64,000 nucleotides of DNA, taken from positions 3,782,001 to 3,846,000 of the forward strand of contig NC_003197.2 in the NCBI RefSeq assembly GCF_000006945.2. Reading direction: 5' to 3'. This DNA is from Salmonella enterica subsp. enterica serovar Typhimurium str. LT2 (GTDB lineage: Bacteria; Pseudomonadota; Gammaproteobacteria; Enterobacterales; Enterobacteriaceae). Of the stretch, positions 8,282 to 18,853 are shown piece after piece. Under the pieces are notes generated by a model. It saw only the letters and a list, made by a program, of their open reading frames with translations. It did no database searches and was not told where the DNA came from. Position 1 is the first letter of the stretch; each line of letters begins with the position of its first letter. The translations under genes and the position numbers were made by a program.

Positions 8282-9568
8282 TTAGGAGGAAATTTCGTGC
8301 GTTTTGCCATCCGGCGCACGATTATTAAGCACATCGTCCAGCTTTTGGTGATCTAACTCTTTCACCCATTTGGCAACCACCACCGTCGCCACGCCGTTAC
8401 CCACCAGGTTAGTCAGCGCGCGCGCTTCGGACATAAAGCGGTCGATACCGAGGATTAACGCCAGTCCCGCAACCGGTAAATGGCCTACGGCGGAGATAGT
8501 GGCCGCCAGCACAATAAAGCCGCTTCCGGTCACGCCCGCGGCGCCTTTTGACGATAGCAGCAGCACGACCAGCAGCGTTATCTGGTGGAAGATATCCATA
8601 TGGCTGTTGGTCGCCTGGGCGATAAACACCGCCGCCATCGTCAGGTAGATAGAGGTGCCATCGAGGTTGAACGAATACCCCGTCGGGATCACCAGCCCTA
8701 CAACCGACTTACGGCACCCCAGTTTTTCCATCTTATCGAGCATACGCGGCAACGCTGACTCGGAAGAGGAGGTGCCGAGCACAATGAGTAATTCTTCCCG
8801 GATATAGCGAATAAATTTAAAAATGCTAAAGCCCGTTACCCGTGCAATCGTCCCCAGCACCACCACCACGAAGAGAATACAGGTGATATAGAAGCAGATA
8901 ATGAGCTGCCCCAGTTGCACCAGAGAACCGACGCCGTATTTACCGATGGTGAAGGCCATCGCGCCGAATGCGCCAATCGGCGCCAGGCGCATGATCATAT
9001 TGATGATGCCGAAAATGACCTGCGAAAAACTCTCAATCACATTGAAAATGAGCTGGCCTTTGCTGCCCAAACGGTGCAGCGCAAAACCAAACAACACCGC
9101 AAACAGTAAGACCTGCAGAATGTTGCCGCTGGCAAACGCGCCGATCACGCTACCCGGTATGACATCCATCAGGAAGGCAATAATGCCCTGCTCCTTGGCT
9201 TGTGCGGCATAAACGGCCACCGCCTGCGCATCCAGCGTTGCCGGATCGACGTTCATCCCGGCGCCAGGCTGCACAACGTTGACGATGATAAGACCGATAA
9301 TCAGCGCAATCGTACTGACAATTTCAAAGTAAAGCAGCGCGACCGCGCCGGTACGGCCCACCGCTTTCATGCTTTCCATGCCTGCGATGCCCGTCACGAC
9401 AGTACAGAAAATGACAGGAGCGATGATCATCTTAATGAGCTTAACGAACGCGTCGCCAAGCGGTTTCATTTGTGCGCCCAGTTCAGGATAGTAATGGCCA
9501 AGGAGAATACCAATGGCGATTGCTGTCAGGACCTGAAAATAAAGACTTTTGAACAGAGAGGTTTTCAT
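8282..9568 (-). CDS. dctA: DctA, aerobic C4-dicarboxylate:H+/Na+ symporter
   Basis: A 428-residue transporter of the DAACS family (GltP/DctA) that brings in succinate, fumarate, malate, aspartate and orotate under aerobic conditions. Hallmarks visible are the hydrophobic N-terminus ending LLGHYYPELG, the serine-rich hairpin motif LGTSSSESALPRM (about residues 268-280) and NLDGTSIYLT (about 300) in the substrate site. Length equals the E. coli protein. The 157-base gap to the preceding yhjK end holds the promoter, where DcuSR and CRP control are known in relatives; I did not resolve their sites. Confidence 0.96.
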   Translation of the reverse strand: MKTSLFKSLYFQVLTAIAIGILLGHYYPELGAQMKPLGDAFVKLIKMIIAPVIFCTVVTGIAGMESMKAVGRTGAVALLYFEIVSTIALIIGLIIVNVVQPGAGMNVDPATLDAQAVAVYAAQAKEQGIIAFLMDVIPGSVIGAFASGNILQVLLFAVLFGFALHRLGSKGQLIFNVIESFSQVIFGIINMIMRLAPIGAFGAMAFTIGKYGVGSLVQLGQLIICFYITCILFVVVVLGTIARVTGFSIFKFIRYIREELLIVLGTSSSESALPRMLDKMEKLGCRKSVVGLVIPTGYSFNLDGTSIYLTMAAVFIAQATNSHMDIFHQITLLVVLLLSSKGAAGVTGSGFIVLAATISAVGHLPVAGLALILGIDRFMSEARALTNLVGNGVATVVVAKWVKELDHQKLDDVLNNRAPDGKTHEISS

Positions 9569-9725
9569 AGGGTGTCCTTGAAGTAAAAACCACAGGTCTT
9601 GTAAGGTTATGAGTAACCTGCGGCCTTAAAATAACACCCACACAACATGACAGAAATGCGCCAGGATCATAATTGAAACAAAAATGTTAAAAAGTTTGAG
9701 CTGGCTCGCACAAGCGCGACCTTTT

Positions 9726-11732
9726 TTAACTTTTGTAATCAGGATTTTCGTGCGACAGATACCGTTCTTCAAAGATATCCGCGGGAACGGGCCGAGCAAA
9801 CAGGAAGCCTTGCGCGACGTTGACTCCCGCCTGTTCCAGCCACGCGCGTTGCGCCTCGTTCTCCACGCCCTCGGCAATCAATTGTAAATTAAGACTGCGG
9901 GCCATCAGGATAATCGCCGTCACCATACTGTGATCATCCGGTAACCCATCGACAAACATTTTATCAATTTTAAGGATATCGACCGGTAGCGACTTCATAT
10001 GCTGTAACTGGCGCAGCCCCGCGTAACCCATGCCAAAATCATCCAGTGCGATACGCACGCCAGCATTACGTAACGGACGTAAGATAGCGACGGCAGCGTG
10101 TGGATCGTCGATACGGCGGCTTTCAGTGACCTCAAGAATCAGCGTACCCGGTTGAATACGATAGCGGTTTAACAATTCCAGCAGATCCGACACCATGCCA
10201 GGGTGCATGAGCTGTAACGCGGAAAGATTGACGGAGAGCGGCAATGTCACGCCGCGCTCCTGCCAGGCGGCAAGCTGGCGACAGGACTCTTCCAGCACCC
10301 AATAGCCCACCGTGACCATCAGGCCGCAGGATTCAATGCGCTCAATCAGCCCCTCCGGTAATTCCCAGCTACCGTCCGGCTGCTGCATACGTAACAAGGC
10401 TTCGGCGCTTAATACGTTGCCGCTGCGCATTTCGACCTGCGGCTGCAGCCAAATGGCAAACTGATGGTTATCCAGCGCGGTAAGGATATCGCTCTCTTCG
10501 GTAAGGCGCTGTTGAGCGGCCTCCATCTGCGCCGGGTCAAAGAACTGGATCTGATTTTTACCTTTTCGGCGCGCGGTAAACGCGGCGGAGACGGCGCGAC
10601 CATAGAGCGCTTCGGCGGTCAGATCGCCATAATACATCGCAATGCCAATACTGCAGCTTGGGCGCAGTTGAATACCCTGGATGGGCAGTCGTTCATTAAT
10701 GATAGTGAGTATTTGCTGACCTAATGTGATGGCGTGCCACGGCTCTTTAACGCCGTGGGCGATAATGGCAAAGTCATACCCGCTGACCTGCGTAAGCACC
10801 ATGCGCGGCGCCAGCACCGACTTCAGCTTCTCAACCAGCGTCAGTAATAGAATCTCCCGCTGCGTTTCTTGCAGCACGCCTGCCGTGTCACGCAACGTTT
10901 CGCACGTCACGATGATAAGCGCGGTGGTCTGTTGGCGGGTGATAACCTGTTCCAGCAATGCCATTAAAAAGGCTTTATTGGGCAGCTCGGAAACCGGAAA
11001 ACGCATCGCGTTGTCCGTTTGCTCCTCGCGTTGACGCTGCATAAGCTGCTGGTTGAGGTTATAGCTGCGCACCAGCATCCCAATTTCATCATCCTGATGC
11101 AGACGCGGCAACGCCAGCTGATGTCCGATCAGCTCCTGCTGCGGAATGTCGTTCAGCTCGCGGGCGATTTTGCGCAGCGGATGCACAATCAGGCGGTTTA
11201 CGCACCAGGCGATGGCCACCGTCAGGATCAGCGATAAAAGTAAGTAAATGGTCACTAACGTAGAGAGCGCGCTCATGACGAACTTGTACATACGGTACGA
11301 ATCCGCCTGCAATACAAGGTAGGCCAGCGGTTGCGGATTGGCAGGACGCTCCAACGAATAAACCGGCAAAGAAATTTGTACCGGCAGTTCGAAGAGACGC
11401 GTCACCATAACCGGGACGGGGCGTTCAGGAATGAAGCGCTTACGCAACGCCTGGAACTGATTCGGCAATACCACATCGGCGCGACTCACCACGCCCGCAG
11501 GTTTAATACTTTCCAGAATGGTTTCCGCGCCGGGGAGATCCGCTTTTAAAATCGCGGAAGAAAGAGGTTCCCGAACAGATCGCGCGATGCTTTCCAGTTG
11601 CGTAGCCGTGTTGTAGCGGTTCTGCTGTACCAGATGGAACAACAAAACGGTGCAAAAGACAAAAACAAACATCATGACAACGGCCGCAACCATTGCCATC
11701 TGTTTAATTGTTAACGAGCGGCTGACGCGCAA
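9726..11732 (-). CDS. yhjK: YhjK (PdeK), membrane GGDEF-EAL protein, probable c-di-GMP phosphodiesterase
   Basis: A 668-residue protein. One membrane helix lies at the N-terminus (about 12-34), followed by a periplasmic sensory part and a second helix (about 155-175, LVTIYLLLSLILTVAIAW). A HAMP region, a GGDEF domain and an EAL domain follow. The GGDEF signature is degraded to SGYDF (in LTQVSGYDFAII), so cyclase activity is unlikely. The EAL side is complete: SAEALLRM, NLSALQL, EVTES, DDFGMGY, DILKIDKMFV and LIAEGVE. The expected role is c-di-GMP hydrolysis; in E. coli this protein lies next to the bcs genes as here. Transcribed toward dctA, not overlapping it. Confidence 0.94.
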   Translation of the reverse strand: MRVSRSLTIKQMAMVAAVVMMFVFVFCTVLLFHLVQQNRYNTATQLESIARSVREPLSSAILKADLPGAETILESIKPAGVVSRADVVLPNQFQALRKRFIPERPVPVMVTRLFELPVQISLPVYSLERPANPQPLAYLVLQADSYRMYKFVMSALSTLVTIYLLLSLILTVAIAWCVNRLIVHPLRKIARELNDIPQQELIGHQLALPRLHQDDEIGMLVRSYNLNQQLMQRQREEQTDNAMRFPVSELPNKAFLMALLEQVITRQQTTALIIVTCETLRDTAGVLQETQREILLLTLVEKLKSVLAPRMVLTQVSGYDFAIIAHGVKEPWHAITLGQQILTIINERLPIQGIQLRPSCSIGIAMYYGDLTAEALYGRAVSAAFTARRKGKNQIQFFDPAQMEAAQQRLTEESDILTALDNHQFAIWLQPQVEMRSGNVLSAEALLRMQQPDGSWELPEGLIERIESCGLMVTVGYWVLEESCRQLAAWQERGVTLPLSVNLSALQLMHPGMVSDLLELLNRYRIQPGTLILEVTESRRIDDPHAAVAILRPLRNAGVRIALDDFGMGYAGLRQLQHMKSLPVDILKIDKMFVDGLPDDHSMVTAIILMARSLNLQLIAEGVENEAQRAWLEQAGVNVAQGFLFARPVPADIFEERYLSHENPDYKS

Positions 11733-11837
11733 ATTGACTCTCCCTGGATATCCCGGACTGCCGCCTGAGTATACCCGATTGCAGCGGCATTAAGAGAGGC
11801 TGTATCTGAAAAGGACTTTTCTGAATAACGGTTAATG

Positions 11838-11900
11838 ATAGCGTCTGATGGCGCTGCGCTTCTCAGGCCTACGACGCCTGTCAATTCGTAGGCCTGACGC
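11838..11900. repeat. REP/BIME between yhjK and bcsC
   Basis: GCGTCTGATGGCGCTGCG...CAGGCCTACGACGCC followed by the inverted GTCAATTCGTAGGCCTG is a two-unit REP at the end of the bcsRQABZC operon. Confidence 0.7.
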
Positions 11901-11905
11901 AATGA

Positions 11906-14900
11906 TTACCAGTCAGCGTAAGGCACCAGAGGCTGCGGCGGTAAATCCATATCCCCCTGCCAGCCCGCCGCGGAATAACGAACATACAGCAGCAGATGAC
12001 TGGGGGTATAGTCTTTCGCCTGCTGAATATCGACAGCCGTACCCACAAACCAGTTGGCAGTGACCCGGCGTTCAATGAGCGCCCGCGCGGTATAGCCAAA
12101 TCCCTGGCTGCTGCCGCCGCCGTTGGTCTGGTCACGCGCATCCTCCTGATAATCTGCCGGGATCAAATTCATCAGCGGATAACGCGGCATGGTACGGTTG
12201 CGGGAGTGCGACCAGGATACCGAGCCGCCTAACTCCCACGACCAGTTTTCCGTACGCTGCCGCCACATCACCGGCACCGCAAACGACAGGTATTCCTGCG
12301 GGCTATAATAACCGCCCTGACCCAGTGAATAACCGCTCAGATCTTTGTCGTAATGCCAGATCATGTTATTCAGCCCGACGGTAACACGGCGGTTATTCTC
12401 GTTAATCACCTTATAGTAATAACCGGTCATCCAGCGCACGCGCCAGTTATCTTCTACATTTTTACCGCTCAACTGGTCGCCGCTGAGCGACGCCCAGACA
12501 CCGTTTGCTTCGCCTTTATCATAGCTGAGACTGACGCCGCCGCCGTTGGCCCGCACGCCGCCCCATTTGGTGCCGGTATTGCTGCTGGCATCCTTTTGCC
12601 CGCCAAACGCCAGCAGCGAGCTGGAGATCGGGCGACGATGCGCGTTCAGGGTATAACCCAACGGCCCGATATCGTCGCTATAGCTGACGCCGCCAACCAC
12701 ATCAACGACATTAAAGCCCATCGGCGTCGTGCCGATATCCCAGCGCCAGGTCTCATTCTGCCAGCCGACCGCCACGCTCGCGCCCGTATCGGCCTGGCTA
12801 CGATGTCCGCTGCATTTCTCCAGCGTACAGGTACCCCAGTTATTATCGTATTTTCCATCCGCATCCGTAGAGAAGCGGCCAACATCCATATTCACCATAT
12901 CAGTACGAAAGAACGCCCGTCCGTCCGACCAGGGCGCATCCACCTGAAGCATCGTGGTATGCGCCTTCAGATCGGAGTAACCGCCAGTCCCGCTCGACCC
13001 CCAATAATCGTGCGCCAACGTGACATTGAGATCCTGCTGACGGTACAACTCCGCCGCATCGCTACGCACGCCGCGTTTTAGCCAGTCGTCTTTTTCATCA
13101 TTGCGCGTCAGGCGGGTAAAGGTATCGTTATCCTGGGGACGAACCGGCGTAATCGCCGCGGCGACCATTGCGTCTTTGTAGGTCTCCAGCGCCCGCTGCG
13201 GCTCGCCCGTTTGCGCCTGAAAAGCGGCGGCGTCACGCAATACCATCGCGCTTTCCATTGATGGCGGCTGTGCTTTTGCCTGCGGCGTAATGCGGTTGAA
13301 GGTCCGCGCCGCCGCCGTGATATCGCCAAGCTGGAGCTGCGCCAGCGCGACGCGGCGCTGCATGTTAATAGAGGTGATTTGCGACGCAGGCAGCGCCGCC
13401 AGCTGAGCGCGCGCCGCAGCGTTATCGCCCTGTGCGATGTCGATTTCCACCCGCCCCAGCATGGCATCGACATTACCCGGTTCCCGCGCCAGAACGGCGT
13501 CATAAGCGGCGCGGGCCGCCGCATTATCGCCACGCTGCTGCGCCCAGTCCGCCAACGTTAACGCAATGCGCGTAGAGGGCGGCTGCTGACGTAACAACGC
13601 TTCCGCTTCGCGTTCTTTGCCGCTATCGCGCAAGCGGTTAGCGCTTTCCAGCACCTGGTTACTTTGCAATCGGCCCGCCAGTTCCTGAATATTGCTGTTC
13701 CACTGGCTGGTCGGCAGGGTATTGAGATGCGCCAGCGCCGCCCGGTCCCGATCGCTGCCGGAAAGATAAAGCCCATAAGCATAGACCTGTTCCGGATCGT
13801 TTGGCTTCTGCTGCGCCAGAGAGCGCATTTGCGCATCGGCCTGAGCGTGCTGCCCGGCCTGCCACAGATCGCGTGACAGTCGGTACGTCACCCACACGCT
13901 CCCCGGATCTAATGCCAGCCGACGACGGTGCAGTTCTGCGGCCTGCGCCCATTTGCCCTCGCTTTCCAGCGTTTCCGCCTGCTGCGCCAGACGGTCATTT
14001 TCCAGACTGCGTTCGATATCGTCGATACTGCGCCGCTGGCTGGCGGAAAGAGAAGCGATAAACGCGGCGGCTTTTTGCGGCGACTGCTGGCGATAAAGAT
14101 TCGCCAGCCCGCGTACAGCATTGGTATTACCGCTATCCATACGCAGCGTCTGCTGATAATAACGTTCGGCGGCGGCATTATCTTTGCGCGCCATCGCCAC
14201 ATCCCCCAGCCCCAGTACCGCGTAGCTGTCGGTGTTATCCACTGCTCGCGCCTGCTGATAGAAACGCTCCGCCTGGGCCAGATTATTCGCTTTTAAGGCC
14301 GCGTCGCCCTGCTGAATTAACAGCCAGTAGCGATTGACCTTCAGCAGACTCTCCCACTTATCGCGGCTGCTGCTGTGCGGCGCCATCGCCAGCGCCTTTT
14401 CAAACTGCGCGACGGCGCGGGCGCGATCGCCACGCTGTGAGTATGCCTGCCCCAGCGCGCCGACCGCCTCGCTGTCGTCCTGCCGGGCGCTCACCGCCTG
14501 CTGCAATTGCGCAATGGCCTTACCGCCTTCTCCGGCATTAACCGCCGCGATGCCCTGCGAGCGCGCACGGAACGCCGGATCGGCTAACTGTTTTTGCTGC
14601 TCGCTAAGCTGGGCGCGGGCGGCAGACACGCTATCGCCTTCGCTAAACTGCGTCAGATAGTCTTGCAACGCTTTTACGCTGGCGTCGCTAACCGGGAGAT
14701 CTTTTATCTGCTGGTACCAGATGGCGGAGGCCGCGCTGCGTCCCGTACTGGATTTCGCCATCTGTTTAAGCACCGCGAATCCCTCATCGCGCCGCCCGCT
14801 GGCGAACAACAGTTGCGCCAGCGCATTTTGCAGAGCGTTATTACCCGGACTGACGGCATTGATTTTCTGTAGCTGGTTAATCGCTTCGTGACGGCGGGCG

Positions 14901-15448
14901 GGCAATTTCGCCACGGTCGTCCAGTATTCGACCGCCAGTTCGCCCTCCGGCGGATAACCTTTAAACAGCTTGTCGTAGCTGGCGATCGCTTGTTCAGTAT
15001 GGCCGGTCGTCGCCAGTAAACGCGCCTCCTGCAAAGACTGGCGTCCTTGCGGCGTGGAGAGCAGCATCGCGGTGCGGGAAGATTGATACGCCGTCGACTC
15101 CGGCGCCAGTTGCGCCAGCCGGTCAAGTAGCTTCTGTGCCCCGTCGCTATCCCCCTGGCGCAACAGATAGCGGAAACGGGCGGCGATAACCTGTGGATCA
15201 TTGGGGTCGATCAGCTCCAGGCGATAGAGCGACTGACGGACTAAGTCCTCACGGTGCGTGGCCTCGCCCAGCCGAACCTGCTCCAGCAACTGTTGCTGCG
15301 CGGAGGTCGCTGCGCCGGCAAGCGGTGTTAGCGCCATACCAAGCGATAAACCCAACAATGCCCGAGAAACGCCCCTTTTGCCAGGTAAGGCGTTTCGACC
15401 GCCAGCCGGCAAAAAAGCGTGCATGAGACTTAACGTGAACTTACGCAT
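11906..15448 (-). CDS. bcsC: BcsC, cellulose export: periplasmic TPR scaffold and outer-membrane beta-barrel
   Basis: An 1180-residue protein. A long signal peptide (about 1-47, ending PLAGAATSA) is followed by some 800 residues of tetratricopeptide repeats, for example [19 protein letters not shown] and [20 protein letters not shown]. The last 350 residues or so form the BcsC barrel, starting near [15 protein letters not shown] and ending in an aromatic residue (YADW) as outer-membrane barrels do. It takes the glucan from BcsA/BcsB across the periplasm and out. Compared with E. coli BcsC (1157 residues) the extra length is mostly in the signal peptide. Its start codon lies inside bcsZ (19-base overlap), suggesting coupled translation. 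Last gene of bcsRQABZC. Confidence 0.97.
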
Positions 15449-16539
15449 TCCTGGCCCCAGTCAGGTAATAATTCACCTTTGACGGTGAAGCGAAAACGGT
15501 GCTGATCCCAGCCTTGTCCAAAGAGAGTCAGCACATAGTTGTAATAGGCATCGCTGCCAGGAAAATGGTCTGCGACCCGCTGTCGCTGCACGGCCTGGGC
15601 GTCGCGATTTTGCAGGAAAGGCAGTAAGGCGGCGGAAAACCCGACCGGCCCCGTCCCTTGCGCATTCCCGCTGACGACATCCACTTTCTCCGGTGGAACG
15701 CCGTTTTTCATCGTTAACGTCGCCATCGGTTTAAATCGCGCCAGTAAACGCGCTTTTTGCGGATCGCCATCATGCATCATTCCCGCCCATAAATAGACGC
15801 GAATCGCATCGTAGCTACTGATCAGCGTCTTTTCCGCTTTCAACTGCCAGCCTTGCTTGCTTTCATAACGCACCCAGTCCGGCGAGAAACCTTTCGGCGC
15901 GGTTTCCAGCAAAAGCCGCAAATTGGTTTCCCGTAACGTCGACCACGGCGCGCCAAAACGGCTAAAGTATTGCGCCAACTGCGGCGGCAGATAGCTTGGG
16001 TTAAAACGCCAGCTATTCGCCTCGGCAAAGCCGATTTTGCCAGGTAGCAGCATTGAGCCCAGCCCCGGCACATTCAGGACCTCTTCGCGGGCGATGCGTT
16101 TTAGCAACGCCGTGCCCACCTCGGTATAACGCGTCTCTTTCCACAGACGACCGGCCTCCAGCAGCGACCATGCCATCCAGATATCGCCGTCGGACGCGGA
16201 GTTGCTGTCCAGCACCGACCAGGTGTCGGGATCTTTTTGCCCCCACAGCCAGGCGGGCAGATATTCACGCAACGATCCCTGCGCCAGATTGTTTTGCGTC
16301 CAGTTAAACAGTTGCGCGAACGCCGGTCGATCGTTCGCTGCCAGGGCAAAGAACATGGCGTAGCTTTGCCCTTCGGAGGTGGTAATTTTTCGCGCATCGC
16401 CCGGATCGATAACGCGTCCCTGCTGGCTAATGTAATCTTTCTTGAACTGTTCCCACGCAGGCCAGCTACAGGCTGCCTGCGCATTTATTGCCGTCAGCAT
16501 GACGAGCATCGTTATCCATCCGCGCAGCATAGTCATCAT
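15430..16539 (-). CDS. bcsZ: BcsZ, periplasmic endo-1,4-beta-glucanase (GH8)
   Basis: A 369-residue family 8 glycoside hydrolase that trims cellulose in the periplasm during export and limits cellulose output. The signal peptide is [20 protein letters not shown] with cleavage after AQA. The catalytic acid Glu56 sits in TTSEGQSY, the substrate Asp116 in [10 protein letters not shown] and the proposed base region Asp243 in [11 protein letters not shown]. The start follows the bcsB stop by three bases; two further Met codons within the first four residues make the exact start uncertain by a few codons. It overlaps bcsC by 19 bases. Confidence 0.96.
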
Positions 16540-16542
16540 GCG

Positions 16543-18843
16543 TTACTCATGGTCAGGGTCGAGACGACGGCGACTGAGAATACGTAGCAGACGCCACAAT
16601 ACCCACGCCAGTAATACCACACTGAGGGCCGCCAGTACCGCCAGCAGCACCGGGTGATTCGCCAGCGCATACCACAGCCGCTCAAACCACGGCAGATGTC
16701 CGACGTAATAGATATCGCCAACGCGCAGACTGTGAACGCCGGACTCGCGGATCACCGCCACGGAACCAAACATCGCGGCGCGTTTACCGCTGTCGTTCAC
16801 GGCGTCGTTCAGTAGCTGGTAACCGCGCGGGCTGTCAGCCAGCAGAGCAATCACGCTGCGCTGATCGTTAAACGGCGACTGGAAGCCCACCACCGCCGCC
16901 ATCGGGCCGCTGGCGGTGACGGTGGACTGCGCATCCGCCGCGCGATCGGCCTCATCCGGCATAATCGACGGGAAAGCGGTCTGCCGCATCGGGGTTTTTA
17001 CCCAGCTTTGTGTCGCCTGCACCAACAGATCGATACGCTTATCGTCTTTTAGCTTGCCCGGAATAGCGCTAATAATCAGCAGATCGGCGTCTTTGTCGGC
17101 TATCTGAGCGCTATCATCGGTGATTGTCAGATTAATTGCCGGGAAACCGGTCTGTCCGCCAATGGCGCCGACCGTATTCAGCAGCGTTTCCATTTGCGCT
17201 TCGGTTGGGGTCTTCGGCATCACCGCCAGCGTGTCAGACAGGTCGGCCATCCGGCTGAACGGGAAACCCGCATTGGCGAACGCGCGTAAATCCGGCATCG
17301 CGATAAAGTGGTAATATTTCGAAAAATCGATAGTGGAGTCATCCCCTATCACCACATGATTCGGTACCGGCTGGAAGGTAATACAGTTGTCCACCGACCC
17401 GCCCGGCATCGGATTCATATAGCGGAAGTCAAAACGTAGTTGGTTCATCGCCCCCAGTTTGAGCGCCGGAATAGACACATCCGTTTTACCATCCAGCAGT
17501 CCCTGAAGTACCGGCAGGCGCAACAGGAGTCGATTAGTTTCCTGCGTGCTGTTAAGGCTAAAGGCTTGCAGGAACTGGTTATTCAGACTGATATCCAGCC
17601 GTGAACTGTCTTTGGTCGGCGGCGAGGTATAACGGTAGTTGAGATCCATATCAATACCGTTGCTACGCAGCAAATAGAGGTCCGGCGGCAGATTCAAAGA
17701 AACGTTGATGGGCGCCGGCTCCAGCCCACTCGACTGGAGCTGCTCTTCATAGGTTTTCAGCTCGCCAAAAGTGACCGGGCGATCGGTACGCACCCAGTTC
17801 GGCGCATCATACGGTTTGCGCGCCAGCAGCGGTTTTACATCGTTGACCACCACGCTGGAACCACGGAAGAGAATATTCCCTTGTGCGATACCTTTTGCCG
17901 CCTGCAACAGGTCTTTATCATCTCGACCAAACACAACCAGCAACTTCACATACGGATTATCCGGATGGCTCATCATCTCGATAACCGGCGCGTTAACCGC
18001 AGGATGATCGCGCAGGAAATCGGGGCGTCGATCGTTGGTGGCGAACACGATCGCATTGCGATCCGGCAGGTGATTATACAACACCGGGAAGCGCTGACCG
18101 CGCCAGCCCGCCCGCGATCCAAACCAGGACGCGACAATAGAAGCCGCCTGCTGCTGCGCCAGATCCGGCATATCAGCAAACACTATCGGCAACGTCACTG
18201 GACGGTTATCCCGCGGATCGAAAAACGGCACCGGGAAGTGGGACAGATCGTTATTCACCGCCAGCATGTTATAGGTCAGATCCAGGGCGCTATTTCGCCC
18301 GATGTCTAACCACAGAGTACTGCTGGCCGGGTTTTCACACACGTCGCGATAGTGGCCGACAAACTCCAGCCGCACCCGGTTAAAGTCGGTGATAAATAGC
18401 GGATTGATAGGTACCTGCGCCAGCGTCTTTTTCCCCAACTGCTCTTTTGTCACCGGCAGTACGCCCATCAGTTCATCATTGAGATAAACCTTGAGCTGCG
18501 ACTGAACCGGCAGGAGCGACGGCGAGGGCGTATATTCCAGATTCAGCACCGCTTTCGACGCCACTTCATCGCTGCGCATACCAAATTCAATGCCGCCGTT
18601 AGGGTTAACGCCACGCAGCGCCATACTACCCGGCGGCGGCGCGATTTGCGCAAAGGTCAGCTTGACCTCGCGCGAAGGCGCGGTCTGCGCCACGACGGGC
18701 GCCTCAGTTGCGGGCGACGGCGCAGGCTCGGTGGGTTCAGCATTTATCAATGGCGGCGTAGCAGGCGCCGCCGCCGTCATGAAAGCAGGAAACGCGCTTA
18801 ATCCTATTACCGCCGCACACATCCAGGACAATTTTCTTTTCAT
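16543..18843 (-). CDS. bcsB: BcsB, periplasmic cellulose synthase regulatory subunit
   Basis: A 766-residue membrane-anchored periplasmic partner of BcsA. The signal peptide is MKRKLSWMCAAVIGLSAFPA. A Pro/Ala-rich linker (about 25-55) is followed by repeated carbohydrate-binding and flavodoxin-like modules and a C-terminal membrane helix (HPVLLAVLAALSVVLLAWVLW) ending in basic residues. I chose the ATG at 18843, ten bases after the bcsA stop, because it gives the signal peptide and matches relatives; the frame stays open 34 codons further upstream into bcsA. It stabilises BcsA and guides the glucan chain through the periplasm. It is somewhat shorter than E. coli BcsB (779), mainly in the linker. 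Confidence 0.95.
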   Translation of the reverse strand: MKRKLSWMCAAVIGLSAFPAFMTAAAPATPPLINAEPTEPAPSPATEAPVVAQTAPSREVKLTFAQIAPPPGSMALRGVNPNGGIEFGMRSDEVASKAVLNLEYTPSPSLLPVQSQLKVYLNDELMGVLPVTKEQLGKKTLAQVPINPLFITDFNRVRLEFVGHYRDVCENPASSTLWLDIGRNSALDLTYNMLAVNNDLSHFPVPFFDPRDNRPVTLPIVFADMPDLAQQQAASIVASWFGSRAGWRGQRFPVLYNHLPDRNAIVFATNDRRPDFLRDHPAVNAPVIEMMSHPDNPYVKLLVVFGRDDKDLLQAAKGIAQGNILFRGSSVVVNDVKPLLARKPYDAPNWVRTDRPVTFGELKTYEEQLQSSGLEPAPINVSLNLPPDLYLLRSNGIDMDLNYRYTSPPTKDSSRLDISLNNQFLQAFSLNSTQETNRLLLRLPVLQGLLDGKTDVSIPALKLGAMNQLRFDFRYMNPMPGGSVDNCITFQPVPNHVVIGDDSTIDFSKYYHFIAMPDLRAFANAGFPFSRMADLSDTLAVMPKTPTEAQMETLLNTVGAIGGQTGFPAINLTITDDSAQIADKDADLLIISAIPGKLKDDKRIDLLVQATQSWVKTPMRQTAFPSIMPDEADRAADAQSTVTASGPMAAVVGFQSPFNDQRSVIALLADSPRGYQLLNDAVNDSGKRAAMFGSVAVIRESGVHSLRVGDIYYVGHLPWFERLWYALANHPVLLAVLAALSVVLLAWVLWRLLRILSRRRLDPDHE

Positions 18844-18853
18844 CGCATTATCA

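Noticed and set aside
12353..13081. A 242-codon open frame on the plus strand
   Set aside because: It lies wholly antisense to bcsC, has no ribosome site and no familiar domain; high GC coding sequence commonly leaves such frames open.
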